Part shown: positions 17,277 through 25,207 of the stretch, piece after piece
How positions within the stretch are numbered: the stretch's first letter is position 1
Layout of the letters: every line of letters begins with the position of its first letter
Program-made: the position numbers and the translations under genes
Assembly (NCBI GenBank): GCA_913062815.1
Contig: CAJXWZ010000041.1
Coordinates: forward strand, 1-42,313
From: an uncultured Colwellia sp.
Lineage (GTDB): Bacteria; Pseudomonadota; Gammaproteobacteria; Enterobacterales; Alteromonadaceae
Length of the DNA: 42,313 nt
Direction of reading: 5' to 3'
Notes under the pieces: generated by a model
Database searches by the model: none
Seen by the model: only the letters and a program-made list of their open reading frames with translations
Told to the model about the DNA's origin: nothing

Positions 17277-18797
17277 TTAAGATTTATACCAATCACTCAC
17301 TAGGTTATTAAGCTTCTCCATATCAATATATTGCTGACATGCATCACTGATCCTATTTATAGCAATATTTTCCAGCTCATCTACACTTAAGCTATCACCA
17401 ACATCACTGCCAGCCCAACGCATGATAAGCTTTAAAGCGTCGAGATCATTAAAAAGGCCGTGTATATAGCAACCTGCAACTTGCTCATCTGCTGTCAGCA
17501 AACCATGCTCTTTATCATTAAAAGTCATAAACGGTGTTGCTTTAATAGTTGAATGTTGCATAAACTCACTCATTCCGGCATGAATTTCATAGCCCGTCAC
17601 GCTGGCACTTTCCTGCAAAAGGCTCAATGTCCCTTGCACATTAGTTAAGACTTTATTGCGTCTTAATTCAGTGGTCATTGGCAAGTATTTCAAACCTGCA
17701 CAATGCGAAGTTGTACCCTCAATGAGTAATGGATCAGTAATATGTTGACCCAACATTTGGTAGCCGCCACAAATACCCAACACTTTGCCACCGTAGCGTA
17801 AATGTTTGGCGATATTTTGCACCCAAGGTTGTGCCTTGATAAAAGTCAAATCACTAATGACATTTTTACTGCCCGGTAAAATAATTAAATCACAGGCTGG
17901 AATATTAACTTTCAGCACGGGGGTTTTGGCAAATAGAAATTGGCAATCAATTTCTTCATGATGCCTTAACGCGTCAAAGTCTGTATGGTTACTCATGTGA
18001 GGATAAACTAACACCACGATTTTAACTTTTCTTTGCTTGGTCGTGTGCTCCTGCTGGGTCACTATAGCGTCTTCCGATGAGATATCCAAACCATGTAAAT
18101 AGGGCAACACGCCAAGTACTGGCTTATTGGTTCTTTCTTCAAGCCATGTCAGGCCTGACTCTAATAGGGAGATATCACCACGAAAACGGTTAATAACGAA
18201 ACCTACCACCCTATCTTGCTCGGATTGAGACAATAGCATTAAGGTGCCAACTAATTGAGCAAAAACGCCGCCTTTATCAATATCAGCAATAATAATCACA
18301 GGACAATCAACTTGTTCTGCAAAGCCCATATTGGCTATATCGTCTGCCCTCAAATTAATCTCAGCAGGACTACCTGCGCCTTCCACAACAATTAGTTCAT
18401 AGGCTTTTTCTAATCTCAAATGAGATTCTATCACTGCCTGCATCGCTATTTTTTTGTAATCTTGGTATTGAGCCGCTTCCATGCTCCCTTGATTAGCGCT
18501 AATGGCTTTTCCGTGAATAATGACTTGGGCACCAGTATCTGAATTGGGTTTTAGTAGTACAGGATTAAAGTCGACATCAAGTGCTACATTAGCAGCCTTT
18601 GCTTGTAAAGCTTGAGCACGGCCAATTTCTCCTCCACATGGTGTTACAGCACTGTTAAGCGCCATATTCTGCGGTTTAAACGGGGCCACTTTAATGCATT
18701 GATTAGCAAACAATCGGCAAAGGCCGGCAACTAGTGTGGTTTTTCCGGCATCCGAAGTTGTCCCTTGTACCATTAAGGTAAATGTAGTTTTGGTCAT
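17277..18797 (-). CDS. cobQ: Cobyric acid synthase
   Basis: Glutamine-dependent cobyric acid synthase (CobQ/CbiP). It amidates the b, d, e and g side chains of adenosylcobyrinic a,c-diamide in cobalamin synthesis. The 506-residue length fits. The N-terminal half is the dethiobiotin-synthetase-like ATPase with the P-loop [16 protein letters not shown] and the KPQNMALNS motif. The C-terminal half is a class I glutamine amidotransferase with nucleophile Cys in [11 protein letters not shown] and the His of CYIHGLFND. It stands alone; no other cobalamin gene is within the window and no cobalamin riboswitch is visible in the 150 bp upstream. It may serve salvage of incomplete corrinoids, or the pathway is dispersed. 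Confidence 0.96.
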   Translation of the reverse strand: MTKTTFTLMVQGTTSDAGKTTLVAGLCRLFANQCIKVAPFKPQNMALNSAVTPCGGEIGRAQALQAKAANVALDVDFNPVLLKPNSDTGAQVIIHGKAISANQGSMEAAQYQDYKKIAMQAVIESHLRLEKAYELIVVEGAGSPAEINLRADDIANMGFAEQVDCPVIIIADIDKGGVFAQLVGTLMLLSQSEQDRVVGFVINRFRGDISLLESGLTWLEERTNKPVLGVLPYLHGLDISSEDAIVTQQEHTTKQRKVKIVVLVYPHMSNHTDFDALRHHEEIDCQFLFAKTPVLKVNIPACDLIILPGSKNVISDLTFIKAQPWVQNIAKHLRYGGKVLGICGGYQMLGQHITDPLLIEGTTSHCAGLKYLPMTTELRRNKVLTNVQGTLSLLQESASVTGYEIHAGMSEFMQHSTIKATPFMTFNDKEHGLLTADEQVAGCYIHGLFNDLDALKLIMRWAGSDVGDSLSVDELENIAINRISDACQQYIDMEKLNNLVSDWYKS

Positions 18798-18900
18798 TTG
18801 ATGTTAATATGAGAAGTAGTTGGCAATATTTTATGCCCTTTAGCATATCCGCAATATAATAAATTCATCATCAGCTATATGTCTACAGATTGTATTGTAA

Positions 18901-18933
18901 AATAAAAAGCCCAAGAACATCGCTTGGGCTTTT
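18901..18933 (-). terminator. Rho-independent terminator after the DUF1456 gene
   Basis: A perfect 11-bp stem AAAAGCCCAAG / CTTGGGCTTTT with a 7-nt loop and, on the minus strand, a following TTTTTATT. It separates the DUF1456 gene from cobQ on the same strand. Confidence 0.9.
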
Positions 18934-18950
18934 CAACGTGGTGACTTTAA

Positions 18951-19643
18951 TTATTTATTCGGCTGCTTGTAAATATCTTCAGGTCTCAGCTTCAAGGTTT
19001 TCCGGCTAGCGCTATCTTTAGTCGATTTTTTACTATTTGGGTTAACATAGATAGCACTTGAATTTGGTCTTGCACCCTCAATGTATTCTTCCGTTTTCTT
19101 ACTTATATAACGCTTGCCACTACTTTTTTTAAGGTCTGAAGCGCTACTATTATTTTGCTCATCCGCTTTATACTTTGTCGTTCTTGCCACGTGATATTTT
19201 TTATCTATTGCTTGTAGTAAATTACGCAAGACCTGATCTTTACACATTCGATAATTTTTATGCTCAGGCTTTCTTGAAAATGCTGTCAATTCAGGCTTAC
19301 TTAATCGAAAGTCAACACTCTCAAGTAAGGTAATCAGCTCTTCTGCTTTAAGGTTTAATGCTATTTTCAACTTAGTTAAAATAACATTATTGGAAAGTCT
19401 TTTTTCAGCAACAGCTTGGGCACCTTCTTTTTTGCCCCGCTTTTCATTGATAAATCCATTTAGAAAACTGGCAAGTTGTACATCCACACAAGCAACGAAA
19501 TCACTGTCATTATCTTTTTTGAGCCACTGACTTATTTGCTCTCGGCTAACGTTCATACCAGCAGAAGCAAACAAAGCTATCATCTGCTTGTCATTAAAAT
19601 TAAAAGTGTAGCGTATGCGCCGCAATACATCATTATTGTTCAA
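18951..19643 (-). CDS. DUF1456 (YehS) family protein with C-terminal extension
   Basis: Two tandem DUF1456 repeats of about 65 residues are visible. The first runs from NNNDVLRRIRYTFNFND to the LASFLNGFI region; the second runs from SNNVILTKLKIALNLKAEEL to VLRNLLQAI. E. coli YehS has this two-repeat layout in about 156 residues; its function is not established. Here residues 155-230 form an extra Lys/Ser-rich, probably disordered tail. The start is TTG 19643, which encodes the family's opening residues and has a strong AGGA six bases upstream; there is no better ATG. The strand's next gene is cobQ, but a terminator intervenes. Confidence 0.85.
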   Translation of the reverse strand: MNNNDVLRRIRYTFNFNDKQMIALFASAGMNVSREQISQWLKKDNDSDFVACVDVQLASFLNGFINEKRGKKEGAQAVAEKRLSNNVILTKLKIALNLKAEELITLLESVDFRLSKPELTAFSRKPEHKNYRMCKDQVLRNLLQAIDKKYHVARTTKYKADEQNNSSASDLKKSSGKRYISKKTEEYIEGARPNSSAIYVNPNSKKSTKDSASRKTLKLRPEDIYKQPNK

Positions 19644-19814
19644 TAGAGTTCCTAATAAAAAAGAATAAACTTAAATTATGATTGAGACATATTTTAACAG
19701 TTTTTAATCGCTATTAAAATCACCGTTAATTTAGTATTATTTCTTTTGTACCTAGGGTGCTTCAACGAGCATGTCCTAGTATATAAACCTCCTTATTAGC
19801 AGGAAGCTTTTCTG

Positions 19815-20330
19815 ATGAATAATATTACAAAATTAATAATAATTTTATCGAGCACTTTACTTTGTGCCTGTGTAAATCAAAATAATATAGCTCATAAAAA
19901 ACATAGTCCAGTAAGCCAACCTTGTACTAAAATAAAGTTGCTTATTGATGCGCACGGGAGCGGATTTGAACAAATAAAATCGACTAAACTGCAAACAAGA
20001 GCATCAAACACTTGGAAGGCTAAATATAATATTATTGGTGAAAGTTGCCACATTTGGACGCTAGGTAACTCTCAAACAACCTATTCCTGTAATATTACCG
20101 CTAATGATAAGGCTACAGCAGACAATTATTATCAACAAGCTCAACAAACCATTAAGCAATGTTTAGGTGATGACTGGGTAATGGAGCAACAAGCTAGAAA
20201 AGCCGACAATGGATTAAAGACAACATTTACCTCTACCAAGGCTAACATTTCTGTATCAACGCATATTGTTCCAGAAAAAACCTTACGGAGTGAAAAGTGG
20301 ACTATCTATTATTATATTGGCAACCCATAG
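19815..20330 (+). CDS. Hypothetical lipoprotein
   Basis: A 171-residue protein with a lipobox (LLCAC, Cys at about residue 19) after a hydrophobic signal. The mature part has several further Cys (in QPCTKIKLL, GESCHIW, YSCNITAN and KQCLGDDW), an even set that could form two disulphides in the periplasm. I do not recognise the family. The ATG is preceded by GGAAG. A bidirectional terminator follows the stop and separates it from the convergent Cys-rich peptide gene. Function unknown. Confidence 0.75.
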   Translation: MNNITKLIIILSSTLLCACVNQNNIAHKKHSPVSQPCTKIKLLIDAHGSGFEQIKSTKLQTRASNTWKAKYNIIGESCHIWTLGNSQTTYSCNITANDKATADNYYQQAQQTIKQCLGDDWVMEQQARKADNGLKTTFTSTKANISVSTHIVPEKTLRSEKWTIYYYIGNP

Positions 20331-20357
20331 TTTCTTTGTCGACTTGTTAGAGCACAC

Positions 20358-20386
20358 AAAAAAACGAGCCTAGTGCTCGTTTTTTT
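20358..20386. terminator. Bidirectional terminator
   Basis: An 11-bp stem AAAAAACGAGC / GCTCGTTTTTT with the loop CTAGT, and A/T runs on both sides, lies between two convergent genes and can serve both. Confidence 0.9.
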
Positions 20387-20415
20387 GAAGTACAAAAACT
20401 TAGCTTATATGAGGA

Positions 20416-20832
20416 TTAACCACCACATTTTTTGCTTTTGCTTTTTCCTTCGCCACATTTACCTTTGGCTTTAGCTTTTCCTTCGCCACATTTACCTTCA
20501 CCACACTTGCCTTTGGCTTTAGCTTTTCCTTCGCCACATTTACCTTCACCACACTTACCTTTGGCTTTAGCTTTTCCTTCGCCACATTTACCTTCACCAC
20601 ACTTACCTTTGGCTTTAGCTTTTCCTTCGCCACATTTACCTTCACCGCACTTACCTTTGGCTTTATCTTTCCCTTCACCACATTTTCCTTCACTCTTGCC
20701 TTCTTCAGCGAAAGTGACTAAGTCTTGTGATGCAAACGGATTAGTTTCTGCTTTAGCAACATTACTGGCAAAAACAGATAAAGCTAATAAGCCCATAACA
20801 GCAGCTAGACCAGGTTTTTTAAGTAGATTCAT
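20416..20832 (-). CDS. HvfA-like Cys-rich RiPP precursor (oxazolone/thioamide type)
   Basis: A 138-residue secreted low-complexity protein. It has a Sec signal peptide (hydrophobic AAVMGLLALSVFAS, cleavage after VAKA) and then ETNPFASQDL, the short segment typical after the signal in the HvfA family. The rest is repeated KCGEGK: ten KCGEG units plus a terminal KKCGG, 11 Cys in all, with five exact EGKCG motifs. In Haemophilus hvfABC the EGKCG Cys residues are converted by a DUF692 (MNIO) enzyme, HvfB, and partner HvfC into oxazolone-thioamide groups that bind copper. Neither partner gene is in this window. It has its own promoter and a good AAGGAAA site. It follows the TonB operon on the same strand after a terminator. 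Alternative: an unmodified metal-binding or thiol-buffer protein. Confidence 0.8.
   Translation of the reverse strand: MNLLKKPGLAAVMGLLALSVFASNVAKAETNPFASQDLVTFAEEGKSEGKCGEGKDKAKGKCGEGKCGEGKAKAKGKCGEGKCGEGKAKAKGKCGEGKCGEGKAKAKGKCGEGKCGEGKAKAKGKCGEGKSKSKKCGG
20461..20652 (-). repeat. Four 48-bp tandem repeats inside the HvfA-like gene
   Basis: Units begin at 20461, 20509, 20557 and 20605; each is 48 bp and they differ by single bases. Each encodes KGKCGEGKCGEGKAKA. Partial, diverged units flank both ends (a degenerate one from 20653). Near-identity at the nucleotide level points to recent expansion by slippage or unequal crossing over. Confidence 0.95.
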
Positions 20833-20878
20833 GACACATTTCCTTTATTTTTAGATTATTAATACAAAGAGCATATTA

Positions 20879-20907
20879 TTTATATGACTTTTTACATAGA
20901 CCATCAA
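20879..20907 (-). promoter_or_regulatory. Promoter of the HvfA-like gene
   Basis: On the minus strand TTGATG (20907-20902) is followed by a 17-bp spacer and TATAAA (20884-20879). Transcription would start near 20872, leaving a leader of about 40 nt. Confidence 0.55.
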
Positions 20908-20956
20908 GTATTAATTTAAATTTCAAAAAAATTCAATAATGGCTTAATTTTCTTCC

Positions 20957-20998
20957 AAAAAAAAACCAGCATCTCTGATTAGAAATAACTGGCTTTTT
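20957..20998 (-). terminator. Terminator at the end of the TonB operon
   Basis: On the minus strand a CCAG/CTGG stem is extended inward by ATTTCT/AGAGAT around an AATC loop, flanked by AAAA and a run of nine T. It lies about 20 bp after the TPR gene stop and separates the operon from the HvfA-like gene. Confidence 0.75.
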
Positions 20999-21018
20999 AT
21001 ATTCGTATAGTTAATAAA

Positions 21019-22296
21019 CTATATTGAAACTTTTTTACGTCTTGCGGTATCTGCAATAAAACCTTTCCAACCTTTAGCAGCTTTACGCGACTTCGGATCT
21101 TCCATTGCTTTATTAATTGCAGCATAAGCTTTTTTATACTTTTCTAGGTAAAAATAAGACTCGGCAATACTCATGTATATACGACCTTTATTTTTAATAC
21201 CTAACTCTAGTGCTTTATTTAGCGCTGGTATAGCCTTAGAAAATTGCTCATCTTGCTTTAACAACATACCTTGTTTACGGTAGTGTTTAGCCTCATTTGT
21301 CATCTTAGCTAGTTCACCGTAATACTTAGCGGCTGTGGCAACATGTTGAGCAGCATGGTATGCGTTAGCTAAAGTTGAGATGTTTTTGTCATCTCTTTTA
21401 ACTAAACCTGAAGCAATATGCTTTTCTAATAACGTCGCTGCTTTATAAGGTGCTTCACTAGAAGAATACAAATTTGCTAACGTTTTAATTTGTCCTTCTT
21501 TTTCTAGGAAACCTTGCTTATAAGCCAAATCAAGGGTTTGCACTGCTTTAGGGTAATCTTCTACTAATAAGTAGAACATTCCTAATTGATTCCACCACGT
21601 TTTGTTTTCTGGAAAAATTAGCACAACTGTTTCCAATACATCAATAGCTTCTTTGTACATTTTTCTTTCATAAAAAGAAGTAAGCTTTTGAGCGTATGGG
21701 TTTTGATTAGGCTTATCACCAAAAGCAGCAATGGCTTTATCGGCAGGCACAATCATTTTATCCAGCTGTTTTAATTCGTAATAAGCTTGAGCGATTTTAA
21801 CCCAAGTACTACCATCACTTTTTCCAGTAAACTCCATCCAATTTTTATAGCTAGCTAAAGCGCCTTTATAATCCTTGGTTTGCATTTGCAAATCACCCAA
21901 CAATTTTATGGCTTCACCGTGATCACCTTCATTTAAGATGTCAGGTGCTACAGCTTGCTTTAAATACACAATGGCATCTTTTTCATGATCACCTTTTGTA
22001 GCGTACATAACCGCTATAAAACGTGCAACATAGGCTTTATCGTAATCTTTCTTAGCACTAATGTCTTTTAAAATTACTAAAGCACCATCGATATCATCAG
22101 CAGTGTATGCTTCAAAAGCTTTCTGCACTTTCTTACCAACAGATGGACCAACTAACTGCGTAGGACGTTTTTTCTTCTCTTCTTTAGCACCGGCGGCGTT
22201 TGCAACATCTGCAAACGGCGCTTGAGCAACAAGAATTGAAGCAATAACAACTAAAGAAGTTGATAATTTCTTAAAAGTAAATTTATTCAAACTCAT
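21019..22296 (-). CDS. TPR-repeat periplasmic protein of the TonB operon
   Basis: A 425-residue protein with a signal peptide (SLVVIASILVAQAPFADVANA) and many tetratricopeptide-like repeats from about residue 55 to 410, for example TWVKIAQAYYELKQLDKMI and WWNQLGMFYLLVEDYPKAVQ. It should be a periplasmic scaffold. It is the last gene of a six-gene unit and its ATG shares the A of the upstream tonB stop (TAATG), so translation is coupled. Homologous TPR genes end TtpC-type TonB operons in Shewanella and related bacteria. Its exact role in the TonB complex is not known to me. Confidence 0.85.
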   Translation of the reverse strand: MSLNKFTFKKLSTSLVVIASILVAQAPFADVANAAGAKEEKKKRPTQLVGPSVGKKVQKAFEAYTADDIDGALVILKDISAKKDYDKAYVARFIAVMYATKGDHEKDAIVYLKQAVAPDILNEGDHGEAIKLLGDLQMQTKDYKGALASYKNWMEFTGKSDGSTWVKIAQAYYELKQLDKMIVPADKAIAAFGDKPNQNPYAQKLTSFYERKMYKEAIDVLETVVLIFPENKTWWNQLGMFYLLVEDYPKAVQTLDLAYKQGFLEKEGQIKTLANLYSSSEAPYKAATLLEKHIASGLVKRDDKNISTLANAYHAAQHVATAAKYYGELAKMTNEAKHYRKQGMLLKQDEQFSKAIPALNKALELGIKNKGRIYMSIAESYFYLEKYKKAYAAINKAMEDPKSRKAAKGWKGFIADTARRKKVSI

Positions 22297-22913
22297 TAGC
22301 TACCTCCGTCCATTTTAAAGTCTAGTTGAACACTTAAACCTTCTTGTTTTAATGGCTTACCATCAACAACTTTAGGTTTATACTTCCACTTTCTCAGCGC
22401 ACGTTTAGCTTCTTTATCAAAAATACGCTTAGGCTTTGCTTCAATGACTTTAACATCTTCAACACCACCGATTTCGTTAATAGTAAATGAAAGTTTAACC
22501 CAACCTTCTTTACCATCACGAGCTGCTTGAATAGGGTATTTAGGCTCTATTCGAACAATCGGTGTTGCATCGCCATCACGACCAAAACCGGCACCTGGAG
22601 CGGACAAACCTGTTGATGCACCCGCTAACTGAACACCGGGCATGTTAAATTGCAAGCCACTGGTATCGTTATTAGCTTCAGGCTCAGGAGTCTGTTGCTT
22701 AGGTGGAGCTTTAGGTGGCGGAGGCGGCGGCGGTGGTACTCGACGACGCTGCTCTGCAGAAGACTTTGGTGGCGTAGTATTAACTTCTACGATTATATTC
22801 TCTTGTGCCTCATCCTTGCTTCTATCACCGCTAGAAACAAGGAAAGCCATAAAAGCAAATAGACCAAAGGTAACCGCAGCGCCTAGTAGTATTGATACTA
22901 AAAAGCGACCCAT
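22296..22913 (-). CDS. tonB: TonB energy transducer (TonB2-like)
   Basis: A 205-residue TonB. It has an N-terminal signal anchor (residues 5-27), a short proline-rich spacer with eight consecutive Pro near residue 62, and a C-terminal TonB domain from about residue 118 (EPKYPIQAARDGKEGWVKLS, ending LSVQLDFKMDGGS). It transmits proton-motive energy from ExbB/ExbD to outer-membrane TonB-dependent receptors. The short spacer resembles TonB2-type proteins of Vibrio. It lies directly between exbD (3 bp gap) and the TPR gene (shared A). No TonB-dependent receptor gene is in this window, so the cargo is not shown. Confidence 0.93.
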   Translation of the reverse strand: MGRFLVSILLGAAVTFGLFAFMAFLVSSGDRSKDEAQENIIVEVNTTPPKSSAEQRRRVPPPPPPPPKAPPKQQTPEPEANNDTSGLQFNMPGVQLAGASTGLSAPGAGFGRDGDATPIVRIEPKYPIQAARDGKEGWVKLSFTINEIGGVEDVKVIEAKPKRIFDKEAKRALRKWKYKPKVVDGKPLKQEGLSVQLDFKMDGGS

Positions 22914-22916
22914 ATC

Positions 22917-23321
22917 CTACCCCTTCGCTGCAGCAATTGAGATTCTAAGACCACTTCCTGCTTCTTTAATTGCATCCATTACTTTAACAACTATGCCATG
23001 TTTAGCATCTTTGTCAGCTTGGATAATAACAACATCTGTAGGTTGTTCAGCAAGTAATTTTTCAATCCTTGCACCAACACGTTCGATGTCAACACGACCT
23101 TTATCTAACCAAATCTCACCGTTATCTTTTATTGCTACAAAGATGTTGGCATTTTTCTGTTTAGTTTGTTGCGCTGCTTTTGGTTTATTTACTTCAATAC
23201 CCGCTTCTTTTACAAATGAAGTGGTTACAATGAAGAAGATCAGCATTATGAATACGATGTCGAGCATCGGTGTCATATCTATTGCTGCTTCTTCGTCCTC
23301 ACGAATCTTTTTACGTGCCAT
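22917..23321 (-). CDS. exbD: ExbD-type biopolymer transport protein
   Basis: A 134-residue ExbD/TolR protein. One membrane helix (residues 21-42) carries the conserved proton-channel Asp in AIDMTPMLDIVFIMLIFF (Asp21). The periplasmic domain follows, including VVIIQADKDAKHGIVVKVMDAIKEAG. It forms the energising channel with ExbB. It lies 12 bp downstream of exbB and 3 bp upstream of tonB in a tightly packed unit. Confidence 0.94.
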   Translation of the reverse strand: MARKKIREDEEAAIDMTPMLDIVFIMLIFFIVTTSFVKEAGIEVNKPKAAQQTKQKNANIFVAIKDNGEIWLDKGRVDIERVGARIEKLLAEQPTDVVIIQADKDAKHGIVVKVMDAIKEAGSGLRISIAAAKG

Positions 23322-23333
23322 GAAAATATCTCT

Positions 23334-23858
23334 CTAGTGGTGAGGTAAACTGTCAACCAGTTTAGCCTTTGCTAGTTTAACTTGAGCGTCTAATCTTGAA
23401 CTAAAAAACACACCAGATAATGCTGCAACCATACCCGCCATAGTCGGAATTGTTGCTTGCGATATACCTGCGGCCATTAAACGTGGGTTACCTGTACCTT
23501 GCTGTGCCATTGTTTCAAACACACCAATCATACCGGTTACCGTTCCCAACAAACCAATTAATGGACACATTGCCACTAATGTTCTGATGGTGATCATACG
23601 CTGTTCAAGTAGTTCATTTGCTTCGGAAATCCAAGTCTCTCTAATACGATGCGCATACCAAGATGTAGTATCTGAGCGTGCTTCCCAACGAGAAACGATA
23701 TCGTTTTTCATTGGTGGATAAACAGATGATAAAAACCAGTAACGTTCTATCATCAATATCCACATCAATAAGAGTGCAAAGGCAACAACGTAAAGTACGT
23801 TACCGCCAGTTGCAATAAAACCCCTGACAGATTCCCAAAGCTCTATCAGGAATAACAT
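23334..23858 (-). CDS. exbB: ExbB-type MotA/TolQ/ExbB proton channel protein
   Basis: A 174-residue compact ExbB. TM1 (about residues 15-38), a cytoplasmic loop, and a TM2-TM3 pair with the conserved MCPLIGLLGTVTGMIGVFETM and ISQATIPTMAGMVAALSGVFF are visible. Such short ExbB2 proteins accompany TtpC in Vibrio TonB2 systems. Its ATG overlaps the TtpC stop as TAATG, which points to translational coupling and fixed stoichiometry. Confidence 0.93.
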   Translation of the reverse strand: MLFLIELWESVRGFIATGGNVLYVVAFALLLMWILMIERYWFLSSVYPPMKNDIVSRWEARSDTTSWYAHRIRETWISEANELLEQRMITIRTLVAMCPLIGLLGTVTGMIGVFETMAQQGTGNPRLMAAGISQATIPTMAGMVAALSGVFFSSRLDAQVKLAKAKLVDSLPHH

Positions 23859-25207
23859 TATTTAGACTCCTTCTCAGCAATCGCTGCAATCAAACCTGCG
23901 CTTTGCTCGTCTAATTTTTGTAAAACGCTTTTAGATTTACCAGCAACAATTGAGTGGATAAGAATAAGTGGTAATGCACAAATCAAACCTAATGCTGTAG
24001 TAACTAATGCTAGTGAGATGTTACCCGCCATAATTTTCGGGTCACCAGTACCAAATAAGGTAATGGTTTGGAAAGTCATAATCATACCGATTACAGTACC
24101 TAATAGACCCATTAATGGGGCAATGGCTGCAAACATTTTGATTAAGTTAACACCACGGTCTACCTTAGGTGTTTCGCGTAAAATACCTTCATCAAGTTTC
24201 AACTCTAATGTTTCAGCATCAACAGCTTTGTTTTCATGATAAATTTTAAGTAAACGACCTAGAGGGTTGTTTTCATTTGGTGTATCAAGATTCTTCTCTT
24301 GTGCTTTAATTTTAGAGCTCATGCCACCTAAAACGATTATACGTTCAAGGGCAATCAAACAACCAATAATTAACAGGACAGTGATGGCATAACCAACTTC
24401 TTTACCTTCATGGAAGAACTCTTCTACTGATTTCTTACGTGTTTCTAGTGATAAAATACCACCACGTGAAGGATCTACATAAACACCAGCATAACCAGAA
24501 TTTGTGTTAAAAAAGCCTGATGCAGTTTCTGAAATGTAGCCTGCTGGTTGCTTAGGTAATGGTTGAACTTGACCAACTTCATCATTGTAAGTTAAGTAAC
24601 CATTGTCTGATACTAAGTTAAATGTACCTAAACGTGTCACAGTTTCAGTTGACTTAGCGCCATCTAGGTTAGTCACTTCTACTGAGAACTTAGAAATTTT
24701 ACCTGATTGTGTCATTTCAGTTTGAAGAGCAAACCATAATTCTTCAAGATCTTCTAATGCTGGAATTTCTTTAGCATTAGCAATACGGTTCAATGCTTCA
24801 CCACGACCTGGAAATTCAGCACTAACAATTGAAGTGGCGATTTGGCCGTAAGCACCTGCAGCAGCTGCACGAGATACACCGAACATTTCACCTAAAGTAC
24901 CAGTAGCGTTGTCTAACTCAACTTCTTTTTGTGCTAATTTAATTTCATTAGCAGCATATTCTTTCGTTAAACGCTTATTGCGAGCTTCTTGACTTTTTAA
25001 CTCAGCTTTTGCTTTATTTAAAAGCGCTTGCTTGTCAGCACGTGCAGATTTAAATTCAGCTTCACGTTTTTTATCAAGTCTAGCTTCAGATACACGGTCA
25101 GCTTTAACTTGCTTTAATAAATCGTCTAACTGATTTGCTTGTGTCGTTGCCACTAAGCCAGCGGTCATAATTGCTGCTAGCGTTACAAAATTAATAACTT
25201 TCTTCAT
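23858..25207 (-). CDS. TtpC-like long MotA/TolQ/ExbB protein
   Basis: A 449-residue two-part protein. It has an N-terminal signal peptide (to TTQANQ), a periplasmic region with a long coiled coil (about 30-105), and then an ExbB-like C-terminal half with three membrane segments (about 280-300, 355-380 and 395-420). The latter includes FAAIAPLMGLLGTVIGMIMTFQTI. This is the layout of Vibrio TtpC, which is needed for TonB2-driven iron uptake. It is coupled to the DUF3450 gene upstream and exbB downstream by TAATG junctions. Two ExbB-family proteins in one operon are normal for this system. Confidence 0.9.
   Translation of the reverse strand: MKKVINFVTLAAIMTAGLVATTQANQLDDLLKQVKADRVSEARLDKKREAEFKSARADKQALLNKAKAELKSQEARNKRLTKEYAANEIKLAQKEVELDNATGTLGEMFGVSRAAAAGAYGQIATSIVSAEFPGRGEALNRIANAKEIPALEDLEELWFALQTEMTQSGKISKFSVEVTNLDGAKSTETVTRLGTFNLVSDNGYLTYNDEVGQVQPLPKQPAGYISETASGFFNTNSGYAGVYVDPSRGGILSLETRKKSVEEFFHEGKEVGYAITVLLIIGCLIALERIIVLGGMSSKIKAQEKNLDTPNENNPLGRLLKIYHENKAVDAETLELKLDEGILRETPKVDRGVNLIKMFAAIAPLMGLLGTVIGMIMTFQTITLFGTGDPKIMAGNISLALVTTALGLICALPLILIHSIVAGKSKSVLQKLDEQSAGLIAAIAEKESK

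Noticed and set aside
18798..18950. Cobalamin riboswitch upstream of cobQ
   Set aside because: The gap is short and contains the DUF1456 terminator; no B12-box-like sequence is visible.
20461..20652. Regular repeats that could suggest a CRISPR array
   Set aside because: Units are contiguous, with no unique spacers, and are in frame within a coding gene.
20400..20693. Second minus-strand frame with KVSVVKVNVAKEKLKP repeats
   Set aside because: It lies inside the same tandem repeat in another register and has no signal or start context.
20432..20854. Plus-strand open frame of 140 codons encoding PSPHLPLALAF repeats, opposite the HvfA-like gene
   Set aside because: It is the mirror of the 48-bp repeat; the signal peptide, promoter, ribosome-binding site and family motifs all favour the minus-strand frame.
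22642..23337. Long plus-strand open frame opposite tonB/exbD
   Set aside because: It is antisense to well-supported genes, its low-complexity Gly run mirrors the TonB polyproline, and it has no start signals.
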